From assembly GCA_964405435.1 (NCBI GenBank), contig CAYOOD010000017.1:36424-100423 (forward strand): a stretch of 64,000 bases of DNA, in the 5' to 3' direction. The notes below the pieces were generated by a model. The model searched no databases and was not told where the DNA came from. It saw nothing but the letters and a program-made list of their open reading frames with translations. Source of the DNA: DVEG01 sp964405435 (GTDB lineage: Bacteria > Cyanobacteriota > Cyanobacteriia > Cyanobacteriales > Oscillatoriaceae). Of the stretch, positions 43,058 to 52,591 are shown in pieces; within the stretch, counting starts at the first letter, position 1; each line of letters starts with the position of its first letter. Made by a program: the position numbers and the translations under genes.

Positions 43058-44806
43058 ATGTCCATCACCCGCCTGCACAAATTTCTCACCGCTCCCGCTG
43101 CCAAAGCATCCAGCTCCCCGGCAATTTTCTGGTTCAGTTTGAGCCTGACATTTGCGGCGATTTACGGTTTAATGGGGCTGCAGCAAGCTTTCAGCGCCGA
43201 ATACGTCGTGCAAGACGACGCGCGGCAGCATACATTTTGGATGCAGCGATTTCTCGATCGCGATTTATTTCCGGGCGATTTAATTGCCAATTACTTTCAA
43301 GCCGTTGCCCCAACGGGCTACACGTTTCTCTATCAACTGATGGCAGCGATCGGCATTAACCCCTTGCTGCTGAGCAAATTGCTGCCGCCCGTGCTGGGAT
43401 TAATCGTCACGGGTTACAGTTTCGGAATTTCCATGCAGCTCTTGCCAGTACCGCTGGCAGGATTTCTCAGCACGCTGCTGCTGAATCACTATTTGTGGAT
43501 GCGGGACGATTTGATATCGGCGACACCGGTTGCATTTGTCTACCCGCTATTTGCGGCATTTTTATATTATTTTTTGCGGCGAAATTTACTCGGCGGGTGC
43601 GGGGCGATCGCCCTGTTAGGACTATTCTACCCCCAGTGCGTGTTTATCTGTGCGGGCATCTTAATCTTGCAGTTAGTCCAGTGGGAAAACGGGCGTCCCC
43701 GCCTTTCCCCAGAGCGGCGCGAGTATCAATTTTGCGCCGCGTGCATGGGAACTGCTCTACTGGTGATGTCGCTATATGCTTTAAAATCTCACGGATACGG
43801 GCCGGTGATTGCCGCCGCCGAAGCGAAAACCTGGCCGGAATTCTTGTCCGAAGGAAAAAGCAAGTTTTTTTTCGAGAATCCCTGGCATTTTTGGATTACG
43901 GGGCAGCGCAGCGGTATCTTACCCCGTTTGGGGACGCTCGTGCCGCTCGTGGCGAGTTTGTTATTGCCGCCCTTGCTGCTATATCCCGCTCCCTTTCCTT
44001 TGCTGAGGGAACTGTCTAAAAATATCGCAATTTTAGGACAGATTATTCTGGCATCCCTGGCGATGTTTTTTATTTCCCACGCCCTGCTATTCAAACTGCA
44101 TTTGCCCAGTCGCTACACCGAACACAGCCTGCGAGTCGTGACGGCTTTAGCGGCTGGAATAGCGATAACTGCAATAATCGATGCCGTTTTAAGCTGGGCA
44201 GAAAGCGAACAATTTAAATCAAATTGGCGTCAATTGGTGGCTTTGGGAGCAACGGGCCTATTATTGGCCGCCCTCGTGCTGCATCCCAACTTTACAAAAC
44301 GATTTCCCAGGACGAGTTATGTTGTGGGCGAGGTGCCGTCGCTGTATCAGTTTTTCAGCCAGCAACCTCAAGACATTCTCGTCGCTTCGTTGGCGATAGA
44401 GGCGAATAATCTGCCGGTATTTTCCAAGCGATCGATTTTGGTGGGAGCGGAAGGATACCCGGTGCCTTATCATAAAGGATACTATGCTAAAATTCGCGAT
44501 CGCGCGGTCGATCTGATCGCGGCTCATTACAGTCCCGATGTGGAGGAGGTACGGCGCTTTATCGAAAAGTATGGGGTAGATTTCTGGCTGGTGGAGAAAG
44601 GGGCTTTTACTTCGGCGTATTTGAAGCGCGATCGCTGGATTATGCAGTATCAATCGGCTAAAAAGGCGATCGCCCTGCTGGATGGGGGAAGTGTGCCTGC
44701 TTTAGCCCGCTTGATCGATCAGTGTTCGGCACTGGAAGTGAAAGATTTAGTTATCCTGCGATCGGATTGTATAGCGGGCAAGCGAGTTGAGGGGAAGGGA
44801 GGTTAA
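43058..44806 (+). CDS. Large polytopic membrane protein, DDARQH family (paralogue A)
   Basis: 582 aa with about ten to twelve membrane helices. After the first helix comes AEYVVQDDARQHTFWMQRFL, an acidic loop placed as in GT-C glycosyltransferases, where Asp residues in the first extracytoplasmic loop are catalytic. A soluble C-terminal segment (about 440-570) has SLAIEANNLPVFSKRSILVG and KYGVDFWLVEKGAF, kept in the paralogues at 50772 and 52592. I do not know a named family; a GT-C-like transferase is inference. It is 12 bases downstream of the flippase-like gene and 4 bases upstream of the next start, so clearly in an operon. Confidence 0.75.
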   Translation: MSITRLHKFLTAPAAKASSSPAIFWFSLSLTFAAIYGLMGLQQAFSAEYVVQDDARQHTFWMQRFLDRDLFPGDLIANYFQAVAPTGYTFLYQLMAAIGINPLLLSKLLPPVLGLIVTGYSFGISMQLLPVPLAGFLSTLLLNHYLWMRDDLISATPVAFVYPLFAAFLYYFLRRNLLGGCGAIALLGLFYPQCVFICAGILILQLVQWENGRPRLSPERREYQFCAACMGTALLVMSLYALKSHGYGPVIAAAEAKTWPEFLSEGKSKFFFENPWHFWITGQRSGILPRLGTLVPLVASLLLPPLLLYPAPFPLLRELSKNIAILGQIILASLAMFFISHALLFKLHLPSRYTEHSLRVVTALAAGIAITAIIDAVLSWAESEQFKSNWRQLVALGATGLLLAALVLHPNFTKRFPRTSYVVGEVPSLYQFFSQQPQDILVASLAIEANNLPVFSKRSILVGAEGYPVPYHKGYYAKIRDRAVDLIAAHYSPDVEEVRRFIEKYGVDFWLVEKGAFTSAYLKRDRWIMQYQSAKKAIALLDGGSVPALARLIDQCSALEVKDLVILRSDCIAGKRVEGKGG

Positions 44807-44810
44807 TTCT

Positions 44811-46463
44811 TTGAAAAACATTGTCACGCCAGAAAACCGAGGAAATCTCGTTTTATTTCTCATCCTTGCCCTAAGCGGTTTCCTCTACGTTTGGGGCATT
44901 GGCTGGGGCTTGCCCAGCTTAGAAGGGTGGGCACCTGACGAACTCATACCCTCAGAAGTCTTGAAGGGAATCAAGGCAGGATTTTCTAACGGGTGGTTTG
45001 ACAAATACCCGCCGTTTCACTACTATATTTTAACTTTATTCTATTCGCCCTTTCTCCTGCTGCAAAGTTTAAACATCTTAAATTTTGAGAAATTAGAAGA
45101 TTACACCCTGCTATTTTATGCGAGTCGGTCGGCAAGTGTTATCATGGCAGTAGGTACAGTCTTTCTCGTTTATGCGTGCGGGCGAGAAATCTACGACCAA
45201 AAAAGAGCGCTCTTCGCGGCTGCGATCGCGGCGTTTATTTGTCCGACTCTCTACTATGCCAAGCTGGCTAATTTAGAGGTCCCTTATATTTTCTGGTTCG
45301 TCCTCTCCTTATTCTTCTACCTTCGCATTCTCAAAAAACACAAATTATCTGATTATGTAGGTTTCGCGATCGCGGCGGTTATCTCAATCTGTACGAAAGA
45401 CCAAGCCTATGCCTTTTACGTTCTCACGCCCCTGTTTATTATATACCACCATCACCTCGTTCAGAAACCGATAGATAAAAACGCTCAATTAATCGATTCA
45501 TTTCGAGATAAAAAAGTTAGATTAGCGTTAATTGTGGGGTTAGTGCTATTTGCCCTCTTGCACAACTGGTTATTCAATATAACAGGGTTTGCAGCCCACG
45601 TCAAATTAATCGTGGCAGGGGGAGCGCGATCGCGCCCTCAGTTTGAAATGAGCCTGCCCGGGCAATTGCAAATGCTGTTTCACAGCCTCGCAGTACAGAC
45701 TCGGTTTGCTTTTGGATGGCCAATGTATTTAGTTGGTATGGTGGGATTGGCAAGCGCTTTGTTAAAAAATCAAGCAAATCGGCTGTTGCTCTATCTATTA
45801 ATTCCTGCCGTTTCCTACTATATTTTTTACGTTGCTCTGATGGTGTCTAATGACCAACGCTTTCTCCTGCCTTTGTTTGTCATGGTTTCTTGGTTTGGGG
45901 GAAAACTTATTGGGGATTTATTGGAGAGCGATCGCAAGTTCCACCTTGCGAAAATCCTTCTAGTTATTTCCCTCTTTACCTACACAATTTTATATTCTTC
46001 ATCGCTCAACCTTTTGATGGTTGACGATTCCCGCTATTTTGTCGAAAAATGGATGAGCAAAAATATAGACAAGCAGGCTTTAGTCTTAGGAGTCGGCAAC
46101 TCCAAATATTTGCCCAGAACGCCAGATTATAATTTTGTCAATTTTCGCCGCCCTTCTGTGGATGAGTTCGTGCAAATAAAGCCCACCTATGTTATAACCA
46201 CCAGCGCCCAGGATATTCGCCGCTATAAAGAAACCAGTAAAGAATATGAATTTTTCTTGAAATTAGCTGGCGGCGAACTCGGATATAAAATGATATTGAA
46301 TTACCGGAGTTACCCCCCAGGTAATTTGCTGAATTACGAGGAACTGCTGTATCGCGAAAACAATCGCCGCTACATTTATTCAAATTTTGATAAAATAAAC
46401 CCGGAAATCAAAATTTACAAAAAGGTGTCTGCAAGCACGGGCAATCCTCCGACTCGATTATGA
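44811..46463 (+). CDS. GT39-like (PMT_2) membrane glycosyltransferase 1
   Basis: About 550 aa. The start is probably the TTG at 44811, which has GGGAGG eight bases upstream; a farther TTG would overlap the previous gene more. There are about ten helices. The first loop is GWAPDELIPSEVLKGIKAGF with the acidic pair typical of dolichyl/polyprenyl-phosphate-sugar protein mannosyltransferase relatives, then DKYPPFHYYILTLFYSP. These enzymes use lipid-linked sugars on the extracytoplasmic side. The C-terminal soluble part has VEKWMSKNIDKQALVLGVGN, shared with the next gene. Its stop overlaps the next start by four bases. Substrates are unknown. Confidence 0.85.
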   Translation: MKNIVTPENRGNLVLFLILALSGFLYVWGIGWGLPSLEGWAPDELIPSEVLKGIKAGFSNGWFDKYPPFHYYILTLFYSPFLLLQSLNILNFEKLEDYTLLFYASRSASVIMAVGTVFLVYACGREIYDQKRALFAAAIAAFICPTLYYAKLANLEVPYIFWFVLSLFFYLRILKKHKLSDYVGFAIAAVISICTKDQAYAFYVLTPLFIIYHHHLVQKPIDKNAQLIDSFRDKKVRLALIVGLVLFALLHNWLFNITGFAAHVKLIVAGGARSRPQFEMSLPGQLQMLFHSLAVQTRFAFGWPMYLVGMVGLASALLKNQANRLLLYLLIPAVSYYIFYVALMVSNDQRFLLPLFVMVSWFGGKLIGDLLESDRKFHLAKILLVISLFTYTILYSSSLNLLMVDDSRYFVEKWMSKNIDKQALVLGVGNSKYLPRTPDYNFVNFRRPSVDEFVQIKPTYVITTSAQDIRRYKETSKEYEFFLKLAGGELGYKMILNYRSYPPGNLLNYEELLYRENNRRYIYSNFDKINPEIKIYKKVSASTGNPPTRL

Positions 46464-48064
46464 AATCAGAAAAACCCCTCAATCTGGCGATCGCTCTCAT
46501 TTTGCTTTTGAGCTTTTCCCTCAATCTTTACGGAATTGGCTGGGGACTGCCGAGTTTTAATGGCTGGGCAGCGGACGAATTAATACCCGCTAGAGTCCTG
46601 GAGGCGATCGCGCAGGGGTTTTCTAACGGATGGCACTACAAGTATCCCCCCTTTCATTACTATCTTTTGACAATTTTATATTCTCCCATTTTGCTGCTGG
46701 CTCGGTTCAATCTACTCGACATCTCCAGCTTGCAAACCCATACCCTTCTATTTTACATCGGCAGGTTTCTGAGCGTCATGCAGGGAACTGCGATCGTCTT
46801 CTTCGTTTATTTGTGCGGGCGAGAGATATATGAAAAACGTGCCGCCCTTTTCGCGGCTCTAATAACCGCTTTAATCTGTCCGTTGATTTACTATGCCAAA
46901 ACGATTAACTTAGACGTTCCTTATCTCTTCTGGTTCGTACTATCGCTGCTGTTTTATATAAAATTGTTAAAATCTCATACTCTTAGAGACTATTTATTGT
47001 TCTCCGCCACGGCGGCTGTGGCAGTGGCAACAAAAGATCAAGCCTACGGGCTCTATGTTCTCACGCCGTTCTTTATCGTCTGGCAGCATCACCGCTATCT
47101 CAAACAGAAGAATCCGGCGATTACTCTCAAAGAGTCGCTGACGGATCAAAAAATTATTGGCGCGATCGCAGTCGGAGTGTCGGTCTTCCTGATTTTACAC
47201 AATATCGCATTCAACTTTGATGGGTTTTTCGGGCACGTCAGATTAATTACGTCAGGAAGCGGGCAAATTCGCCCCAGATATGAAAAAAATATTTTTGGCC
47301 ATTTAAATATGTTGTGGCAAAGTCTGAGACACATCAGGTTTTCTTTTGGATGGCCAATTTATGCAGTTTGTCTGATAGGAATATTGCGAGCTTTTGTGAA
47401 GCCTTACAAGAATTATATTTTGTTGAGTCTGTTAGTTACGATTGGTTCCTATTACCTCTTCTACATCACGCCTATTTTGTTCAATGACGTGCGCTATCTC
47501 CTCCCGGTTTGTATAATTTTTGCGTTTTTTGGCGGGCAGGCGATCGATGCGTTTTTAAAGAACTCTAAAAAACTCTTTGGCGTCCGAGTTGCCGCAGTTA
47601 GCGCGATGGTTGTTTATACGCTGGCTTATACCTTCTCCGTCAATGTCTGGATGGTGAATGATTCCCGATACGATGTAGAAACCTGGATGAGCAAAAATAT
47701 CGATAAAAGCGCTGAAGTTTTTACAGTTGGCTCTGTCAAGTACCTGCCCAGATTAGATGGTTTCAATTTTCAAAATACCGATAACCCGTCTTTAGAAGAA
47801 TTAGCGCAAAACAAACCCGACTATATTATTACAAGCAGCGGCTACGATCGCAGGCGTTTTGAAGACAGCACGCCCGAATCGGAATTTTTCTCGAAATTGG
47901 AAGCGGGAGCAGCCGGATATCAGCAAGCGCTGCGATATCGCTTCCAGCCCAAAGTCGAACTATTGCCTTATGAAGAATTGAGCGAAAGAAAGGGCAGGTA
48001 CATGCGAATCTATTCAAATTTTGATAAAATTAACCCCGTTATAACCATTTACAAGAAACAATGA
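46460..48064 (+). CDS. GT39-like (PMT_2) membrane glycosyltransferase 2
   Basis: 534 aa. A clear paralogue of the preceding gene: loop GWAADELIPARVLEAIAQGF, then HYKYPPFHYYLLTILYSP, YLCGREIYEKRAALFAALI, and the C-terminal VETWMSKNIDKSAEVFTVGS. About ten membrane helices. It starts with ATGA overlapping the stop of the previous gene and ends with a four-base overlap into the next, so translation is coupled across three transferases. The reaction is inferred as transfer of a sugar from a polyprenyl-phosphate donor. Confidence 0.87.
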   Translation: MKSEKPLNLAIALILLLSFSLNLYGIGWGLPSFNGWAADELIPARVLEAIAQGFSNGWHYKYPPFHYYLLTILYSPILLLARFNLLDISSLQTHTLLFYIGRFLSVMQGTAIVFFVYLCGREIYEKRAALFAALITALICPLIYYAKTINLDVPYLFWFVLSLLFYIKLLKSHTLRDYLLFSATAAVAVATKDQAYGLYVLTPFFIVWQHHRYLKQKNPAITLKESLTDQKIIGAIAVGVSVFLILHNIAFNFDGFFGHVRLITSGSGQIRPRYEKNIFGHLNMLWQSLRHIRFSFGWPIYAVCLIGILRAFVKPYKNYILLSLLVTIGSYYLFYITPILFNDVRYLLPVCIIFAFFGGQAIDAFLKNSKKLFGVRVAAVSAMVVYTLAYTFSVNVWMVNDSRYDVETWMSKNIDKSAEVFTVGSVKYLPRLDGFNFQNTDNPSLEELAQNKPDYIITSSGYDRRRFEDSTPESEFFSKLEAGAAGYQQALRYRFQPKVELLPYEELSERKGRYMRIYSNFDKINPVITIYKKQ

Positions 48065-49602
48065 TGCGCATCTGGGTGAAAACTGTCAATCCGATTTTTT
48101 GGATAGTGGCTTTGGCGGCGGTGTTGAGACTGGCTTCTCTGCCAACTGCGCCGAGTAGCTTTTCGGTGGATGAGGCGAGTTATGCTTATGATGCTTATTC
48201 AATTTTAGAAACTCTGCGCGATCGCTACGGGGCGTTTCTCCCTTTGTTCGTCAGAGCCCTTGACGATTATCGGGAGAGTTTATTTATCTATCTCATGGTT
48301 CCTTTTCTCAAGGTGTTCGGGTTGAACGAATTGGCGGCTCGGCTGCCTTCCGCACTGATAGGGATTGTGACGGTTGCGATCGCCTACTTTTTAACCCAGG
48401 AACTATTCAACCAGAAAACGGCTTTAGTCGCCTCTCTATTGTTGGCTATAAGCCCCTGGCATATATTTTTTAGCCGCATTAGTTTTAGAGCTATATTGTT
48501 CCCTTGTTTGTTTTGCTTGGCGCTCTTTTTGTTCCTGCGTAGTTTGAAAAATCCAAAATTTTTGCCTCTCAGTGCTGTTACCTTTGCCCTCAGCCTTCAC
48601 ACTTATCCATCGGCGAGAGCGTTTGTGCCGCTGTTTCTGCTCGGCTCAGTCGCTCTATTCTGGCAACACCTCTGGAAAAATAGAAAACAAACTTTACTAG
48701 CCGCCGCCATCTTTTTACCAATTTTTATTTTTCTTGTCAGCTTTTGGATTACGCCAGAGGGAATGGCGAGAGCAAACGAGACGGGGCTAGAAAGCAATCC
48801 CTTCAAAATTATAGTCAATTACTTGTCATATTTTAACCCCTTATATCTATTTGTGCGCGGCGATATCAATCCGCGCCGCAGCGTTTCGACGGTGGGGGTG
48901 GGCGAACTGCATCTCTTTGAAGTTGTGACGGTTGTGGCGGGTTTGTGGTTTCTCTGGAAAGCGCCGGGTAAAGAACGGAATATTCTCTTGCTGTGGTTGC
49001 TGCTGTATCCGATTCCGGGGGCGCTGACTGAGCCGGCTCACGCAATTCGTTCGATGGTGGGAGCGCCTTTGTTTGCCATTATTTCGGCTTTCGGGCTCTG
49101 CGGGTTGATAGAGAGAATCAGCGAACGCACTCTCAAAAAATATTCTATTTTCCTAGCTGCTTTCCTCGTTGCGGCGAGTCTCGCCGTGTTTTTAAATGCC
49201 TATTTTCTTCATTATTCAACTTATACGATTCCCAGAGTGTCCAGAAATTGGCCGTATGGCATGAGGCAAGCGATTACTTATGCCGAAACCAGTTCTTATC
49301 CGTGCGTTTTGGTGAGCGATCGCTTTTGGCGTCCGAATCTCTATATACTTTTTTACGGCAAATATCCTCCCGCCCAGCATCAGATATCCCCCATCGACCC
49401 TTCTCTCGAAACGGGCTATTCTCTCGGTAAATATCAGGTGGTGTCTTTTTCTCAACCCCAGAAGTTGAAGGCAACTTGCTTGTTGATTGTAAAGCCCGAT
49501 CGAATGCAAGAGATATTCGGGCAAGGATACGAGCTGCGCGAACTTGAAATCGTTAAAGATCCGGGGGGAAAGGAAGCGATTAGATTGCTAGAAGCCAGGT
49601 AA
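48061..49602 (+). CDS. GT39-like (ArnT/PMT_2) membrane glycosyltransferase 3
   Basis: 513 aa. The first loop is FSVDEASYAYDAYSILET with Asp-Glu in the catalytic place of the ArnT/PMT_2 families. LNELAARLPSALIGIVTVAI and AISPWHIFFSRISFRAILFP are standard for the group. It is more distant from the two genes before it than they are from each other. About ten to eleven helices are visible, with a soluble C-terminal part after about 400. The ATG overlaps the preceding stop by four bases. It is the last gene of the left operon; a palindrome follows. Confidence 0.88.
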   Translation: MMRIWVKTVNPIFWIVALAAVLRLASLPTAPSSFSVDEASYAYDAYSILETLRDRYGAFLPLFVRALDDYRESLFIYLMVPFLKVFGLNELAARLPSALIGIVTVAIAYFLTQELFNQKTALVASLLLAISPWHIFFSRISFRAILFPCLFCLALFLFLRSLKNPKFLPLSAVTFALSLHTYPSARAFVPLFLLGSVALFWQHLWKNRKQTLLAAAIFLPIFIFLVSFWITPEGMARANETGLESNPFKIIVNYLSYFNPLYLFVRGDINPRRSVSTVGVGELHLFEVVTVVAGLWFLWKAPGKERNILLLWLLLYPIPGALTEPAHAIRSMVGAPLFAIISAFGLCGLIERISERTLKKYSIFLAAFLVAASLAVFLNAYFLHYSTYTIPRVSRNWPYGMRQAITYAETSSYPCVLVSDRFWRPNLYILFYGKYPPAQHQISPIDPSLETGYSLGKYQVVSFSQPQKLKATCLLIVKPDRMQEIFGQGYELRELEIVKDPGGKEAIRLLEAR

Positions 49603-49615
49603 TTAGTGGTGCGAG

Positions 49616-49648
49616 AGAAAACCGGTTTCTTCAAGAACCCGGTTTTCT
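49616..49648. repeat. Palindrome of the AGAAACCCGG family (one mismatch)
   Basis: AGAAAACCGGTTTCTT, one C, then AAGAACCCGGTTTTCT; arms match with one mismatch. It sits just after the GT39-like stop, between convergent genes, and may act as a terminator for both. Confidence 0.75.
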
Positions 49649-49682
49649 GGGCTTGGTTTCTGGGCTTTGCGCGCCGGATTTG

Positions 49683-50606
49683 CTACCTGCTGCTGCGCTT
49701 GTCGATCATGTCTGCCAGCAGGGCAAACATCCCTATCTGAGTAGAAGTAACCAAGAGGATGAGAGTTCGCTCGGTCAAGTCTTCTCGGATGAAAATATCT
49801 TGAAATAAGGTTATCAAAAATCCGGCAAAGAAAATGCCCGCCACTGGCAAAAATACCCTCAGCGGTGCAAAGTAAACCCCTGTCCGCAAAATTATCTGAA
49901 TGAAACGCAAGGTATCGCGGATGGGCTTAATCTTGCTTTTGCCGACGCGATCGCGATAGTCAATCGGTTCGTAATGCACGACATAATTATTCGTCAGCAT
50001 GGCGATGGTAATGGTGGTGGTAAAACTAAACGTATCGGGCAGGATATTTATAAATTGGTCTACAATATCCTTGCGAAACACGCGCAGCCCGCTGTTTAAA
50101 TCGGGAATGCGGCACTTTGTTACCCACTGGGCGAAGCGAACGAGAAACCATTTAGGAATTTTGCGGAGGTTTGAATAGCGAACGTTGGCACCGATTCTGG
50201 CACCGACTACCATATCTGCGTCGGAAGCGATCGCCACTAATTCGGGAATGCGCTCGTTTGGATAGGTGCCGTCGGCATCGGTAATGACGATTAACGGATA
50301 TTTGGCGTGTCGAATTCCCGTTTTCAGCGCTGCACCGTATCCCCGATTGCCACTGTGAGCAAATAGGCGAATATCTCGGCGCGATCGCAGGATTTCCCCG
50401 CTCCTATCTGTCGAGCCGTCGTTGACTGCAATGATTTCGTATTTGCAGCCGGCTGATTTGAGAATTTCTTGGAGGCGATCGAGGGTATCCGCGACGCTCC
50501 CCTCTTCATTGTACACGGGTACGACAACCGAAAAAGCTGTAAAAACCGTCTCTGTATGCCCGCGCTCTAGCGAGGAGTCCTCACCCAGTTGCTTACTTTC
50601 CTGCAC
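49683..50606 (-). CDS. Family 2 glycosyltransferase with C-terminal membrane helices
   Basis: 307 aa. GT-A fold: FSVVVPVYNEEGSVADTL, AVNDGSTDRSGEIL, and the DxD-type TDADGTYPNERI near residue 110. Two C-terminal helices lie at about 245-265 (FLPVAGIFFAGFLITLF) and 275-295. It resembles polyprenyl-phosphate glycosyltransferases (DPMS/GtrB/ArnC group), which make the lipid-linked donors used by GT39-like enzymes; that pairing fits its neighbours on both sides. The start taken is a GTG with a weak ribosome site, and the conserved domain begins about 25 residues in, so a later start is possible. Confidence 0.9.
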   Translation of the reverse strand: MQESKQLGEDSSLERGHTETVFTAFSVVVPVYNEEGSVADTLDRLQEILKSAGCKYEIIAVNDGSTDRSGEILRSRRDIRLFAHSGNRGYGAALKTGIRHAKYPLIVITDADGTYPNERIPELVAIASDADMVVGARIGANVRYSNLRKIPKWFLVRFAQWVTKCRIPDLNSGLRVFRKDIVDQFINILPDTFSFTTTITIAMLTNNYVVHYEPIDYRDRVGKSKIKPIRDTLRFIQIILRTGVYFAPLRVFLPVAGIFFAGFLITLFQDIFIREDLTERTLILLVTSTQIGMFALLADMIDKRSSR

Positions 50607-50771
50607 GCTCTACTTTCCCTTCTCTGTTTTCTAGGCACGTTGACTGCATCGATACCCTCGTCCGATATCGGGCTTCGGCACATATATCTTACTACCTTTT
50701 TGTATTATTCTGAGGTAGGATTCTCGCTCCCGATTTTGGGATAATTTGACCGAAAAATTTATAGTTATACC

Positions 50772-52484
50772 ATGCTCAGTACGCGCCTGCACAATTTTTT
50801 TACTGCCCCGACTGGCAAAACATCGCGATCGCCGGCGGTGTTTTGGTTCAGTTTGAGCCTAACCTTTGCAGCAATTTACGGATTTTTGGCGCTCAGGCAG
50901 GCATTCAGCGGCGAGTACGTCGTGCAGGATGACGCGCGGCAGCACGTCTTTTGGATGCAGCGGTTTGTCGATCCAGGGCTGTTTCCCGATGACTGGATTG
51001 CGGATTACATGCAATCGATCGCCCCGTCGGGCTGCGCGACGCTCTACCGGCTGGCGGCGGCGGCGGGCATCAATCCGATGCTGTTTAACAAACTTTTGCC
51101 GCCGCTGTTAGGCGCGATCGCCACGATTTACTGTTTTGGCGTCTGCACGCAACTGCTACCGGTGCCAATAGCTGGCTTTATCGGGGCGCTGCTGCTGAAT
51201 CAATCTCTCTGGCTGAAAGACGATTTAATTTCGGCGACTCCCCGGTCTTTTTTCTATTGCTTATTTCTAGCTTTTTTCTATTATTTACTGCGACGCTCCC
51301 TGCTGCTATGTTTGGGCGCGATCGCCCTGATGGGGCTATTTTATCCCCCGGGCGTTCTCCTCTGTGCTGGCTTGCTAACTTTGCATCTGACAGGCTGGAA
51401 AAATGGGCGTCCGTGCCTGTCCGAACGCAAACAGGATTATTTATTGGGCGCTCTCGGTTTGGCCGTTTCCCTCGCGCTGCTCCTGCCCCAAGCCTTGGCA
51501 CCCTCAGAATTTGGTCCGGTTGTCAGTGTCGCTGACGCCAAAACAATGCCGGAGTTTTTACCCGGCGGACGGGTGAGTTTCTTTCTGGAAAATCCCTGGA
51601 GTTTTTGGCTGGATGCCGATCGCAGCGGGCTGCTGCCGTGGCCACTTTCATCCCTGCCGCCGCTGCTCGCTGCTGGGTTGTTGCTGCCGCTGCTGTTGCG
51701 GTTTCCCTCCCGCTTTTCCCTGGCAAAACAGGTGAATCCAGATGTCAAATTCCTCGCTCAAATCCTGCTGGCATCTGTTGGCTTATTTTTAGCGGCTCAT
51801 GCGGTGCTGTTCAAACTCTATTTGCCCAGTCGCTACACGGCGCACAGCCTGCGAGTCGTGCTGGCAATTGCCGCCGCGATCGCGCTGGCTATCTTGCTGG
51901 ATGCTGCATTTTCTCATTTTCGATTGCGGGGCGATCGCCTTTTTTTGCCCCTTGCCTGTTTGCTCTTTTTTTGCCTGATTCTCTATCCCAGCTTTTTGAA
52001 AAACTTCCCCAAAACGAATTATAAATTAGGTGCCGTGCCTCAATTGTATGAATTTTTACAAAAACAACCCAAAGAGAGTTTAATCGCCTCTCTTTCGCCG
52101 GAAGCAAATAACATACCGAGCTTGGCTCAGCGGTCGATTTTAGTCGGCAAAGAATACGCCCTGCCCTACCACGTCCGCTACTATCGAGAAATTCGCCAGA
52201 GGGCGATCGCTTCGATCCGCGCTCAGTACAGCCCCGACTTGGCAGCAGCTAAACAATTAATTGACAAATACGGCGTCGATTTCTGGCTGCTGGAGCGAAC
52301 CGCCTTTACGGCAAAGTATCTGGACAATAGCTGGATCAGACAGTATCAGCCCGCAACGGCAGAGGCGCTGGCAACCTTGCAGCAGGGTACGCTTCCCGCC
52401 TTGGCAAAAGTGCTAGATTCGTGTAAAGTATTCGAGACTCAAAGTTTAGTGCTGTTGAAAGCCTCGTGTATAGTAAAGAATTGA
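50772..52484 (+). CDS. Large polytopic membrane protein, DDARQH family (paralogue B)
   Basis: 570 aa with about ten to twelve helices. SGEYVVQDDARQHVFWMQRF follows the first helix, then FPDDWIADYMQSIAPSGC. The C-terminal soluble part repeats the paralogue pattern: SLSPEANNIPSLAQRSILVG, YGVDFWLLERTAF. It is clearly homologous over its whole length to the genes at 43058 and 52592. Role as for paralogue A: GT-C-like membrane transferase by inference. The start ATG has no good ribosome site. It is divergent from the family 2 glycosyltransferase; the next paralogue starts 107 bases later with a dispersed repeat between. Confidence 0.75.
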   Translation: MLSTRLHNFFTAPTGKTSRSPAVFWFSLSLTFAAIYGFLALRQAFSGEYVVQDDARQHVFWMQRFVDPGLFPDDWIADYMQSIAPSGCATLYRLAAAAGINPMLFNKLLPPLLGAIATIYCFGVCTQLLPVPIAGFIGALLLNQSLWLKDDLISATPRSFFYCLFLAFFYYLLRRSLLLCLGAIALMGLFYPPGVLLCAGLLTLHLTGWKNGRPCLSERKQDYLLGALGLAVSLALLLPQALAPSEFGPVVSVADAKTMPEFLPGGRVSFFLENPWSFWLDADRSGLLPWPLSSLPPLLAAGLLLPLLLRFPSRFSLAKQVNPDVKFLAQILLASVGLFLAAHAVLFKLYLPSRYTAHSLRVVLAIAAAIALAILLDAAFSHFRLRGDRLFLPLACLLFFCLILYPSFLKNFPKTNYKLGAVPQLYEFLQKQPKESLIASLSPEANNIPSLAQRSILVGKEYALPYHVRYYREIRQRAIASIRAQYSPDLAAAKQLIDKYGVDFWLLERTAFTAKYLDNSWIRQYQPATAEALATLQQGTLPALAKVLDSCKVFETQSLVLLKASCIVKN

Positions 52485-52500
52485 GCGTGGAAGATTCTCA

Positions 52501-52550
52501 AGCCTGCGCAGGCAGGCTTTGTTCGTATAGCCCCACCCTTCCAGGGCGGG
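52501..52550. repeat. 50-base dispersed repeat, copy 2
   Basis: Begins AGCCTGCGCAGGCAGGCTT, as at 37227-37276, with three differences in the first 40 bases; the closing hairpin is CCACCCT/AGGGCGGG and has changed. It lies in the 107-base gap between two paralogous genes. Confidence 0.7.
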
Positions 52551-52591
52551 AGAATGTATAGTTGACAATTAACCAGTGAAATTTTATTGCC

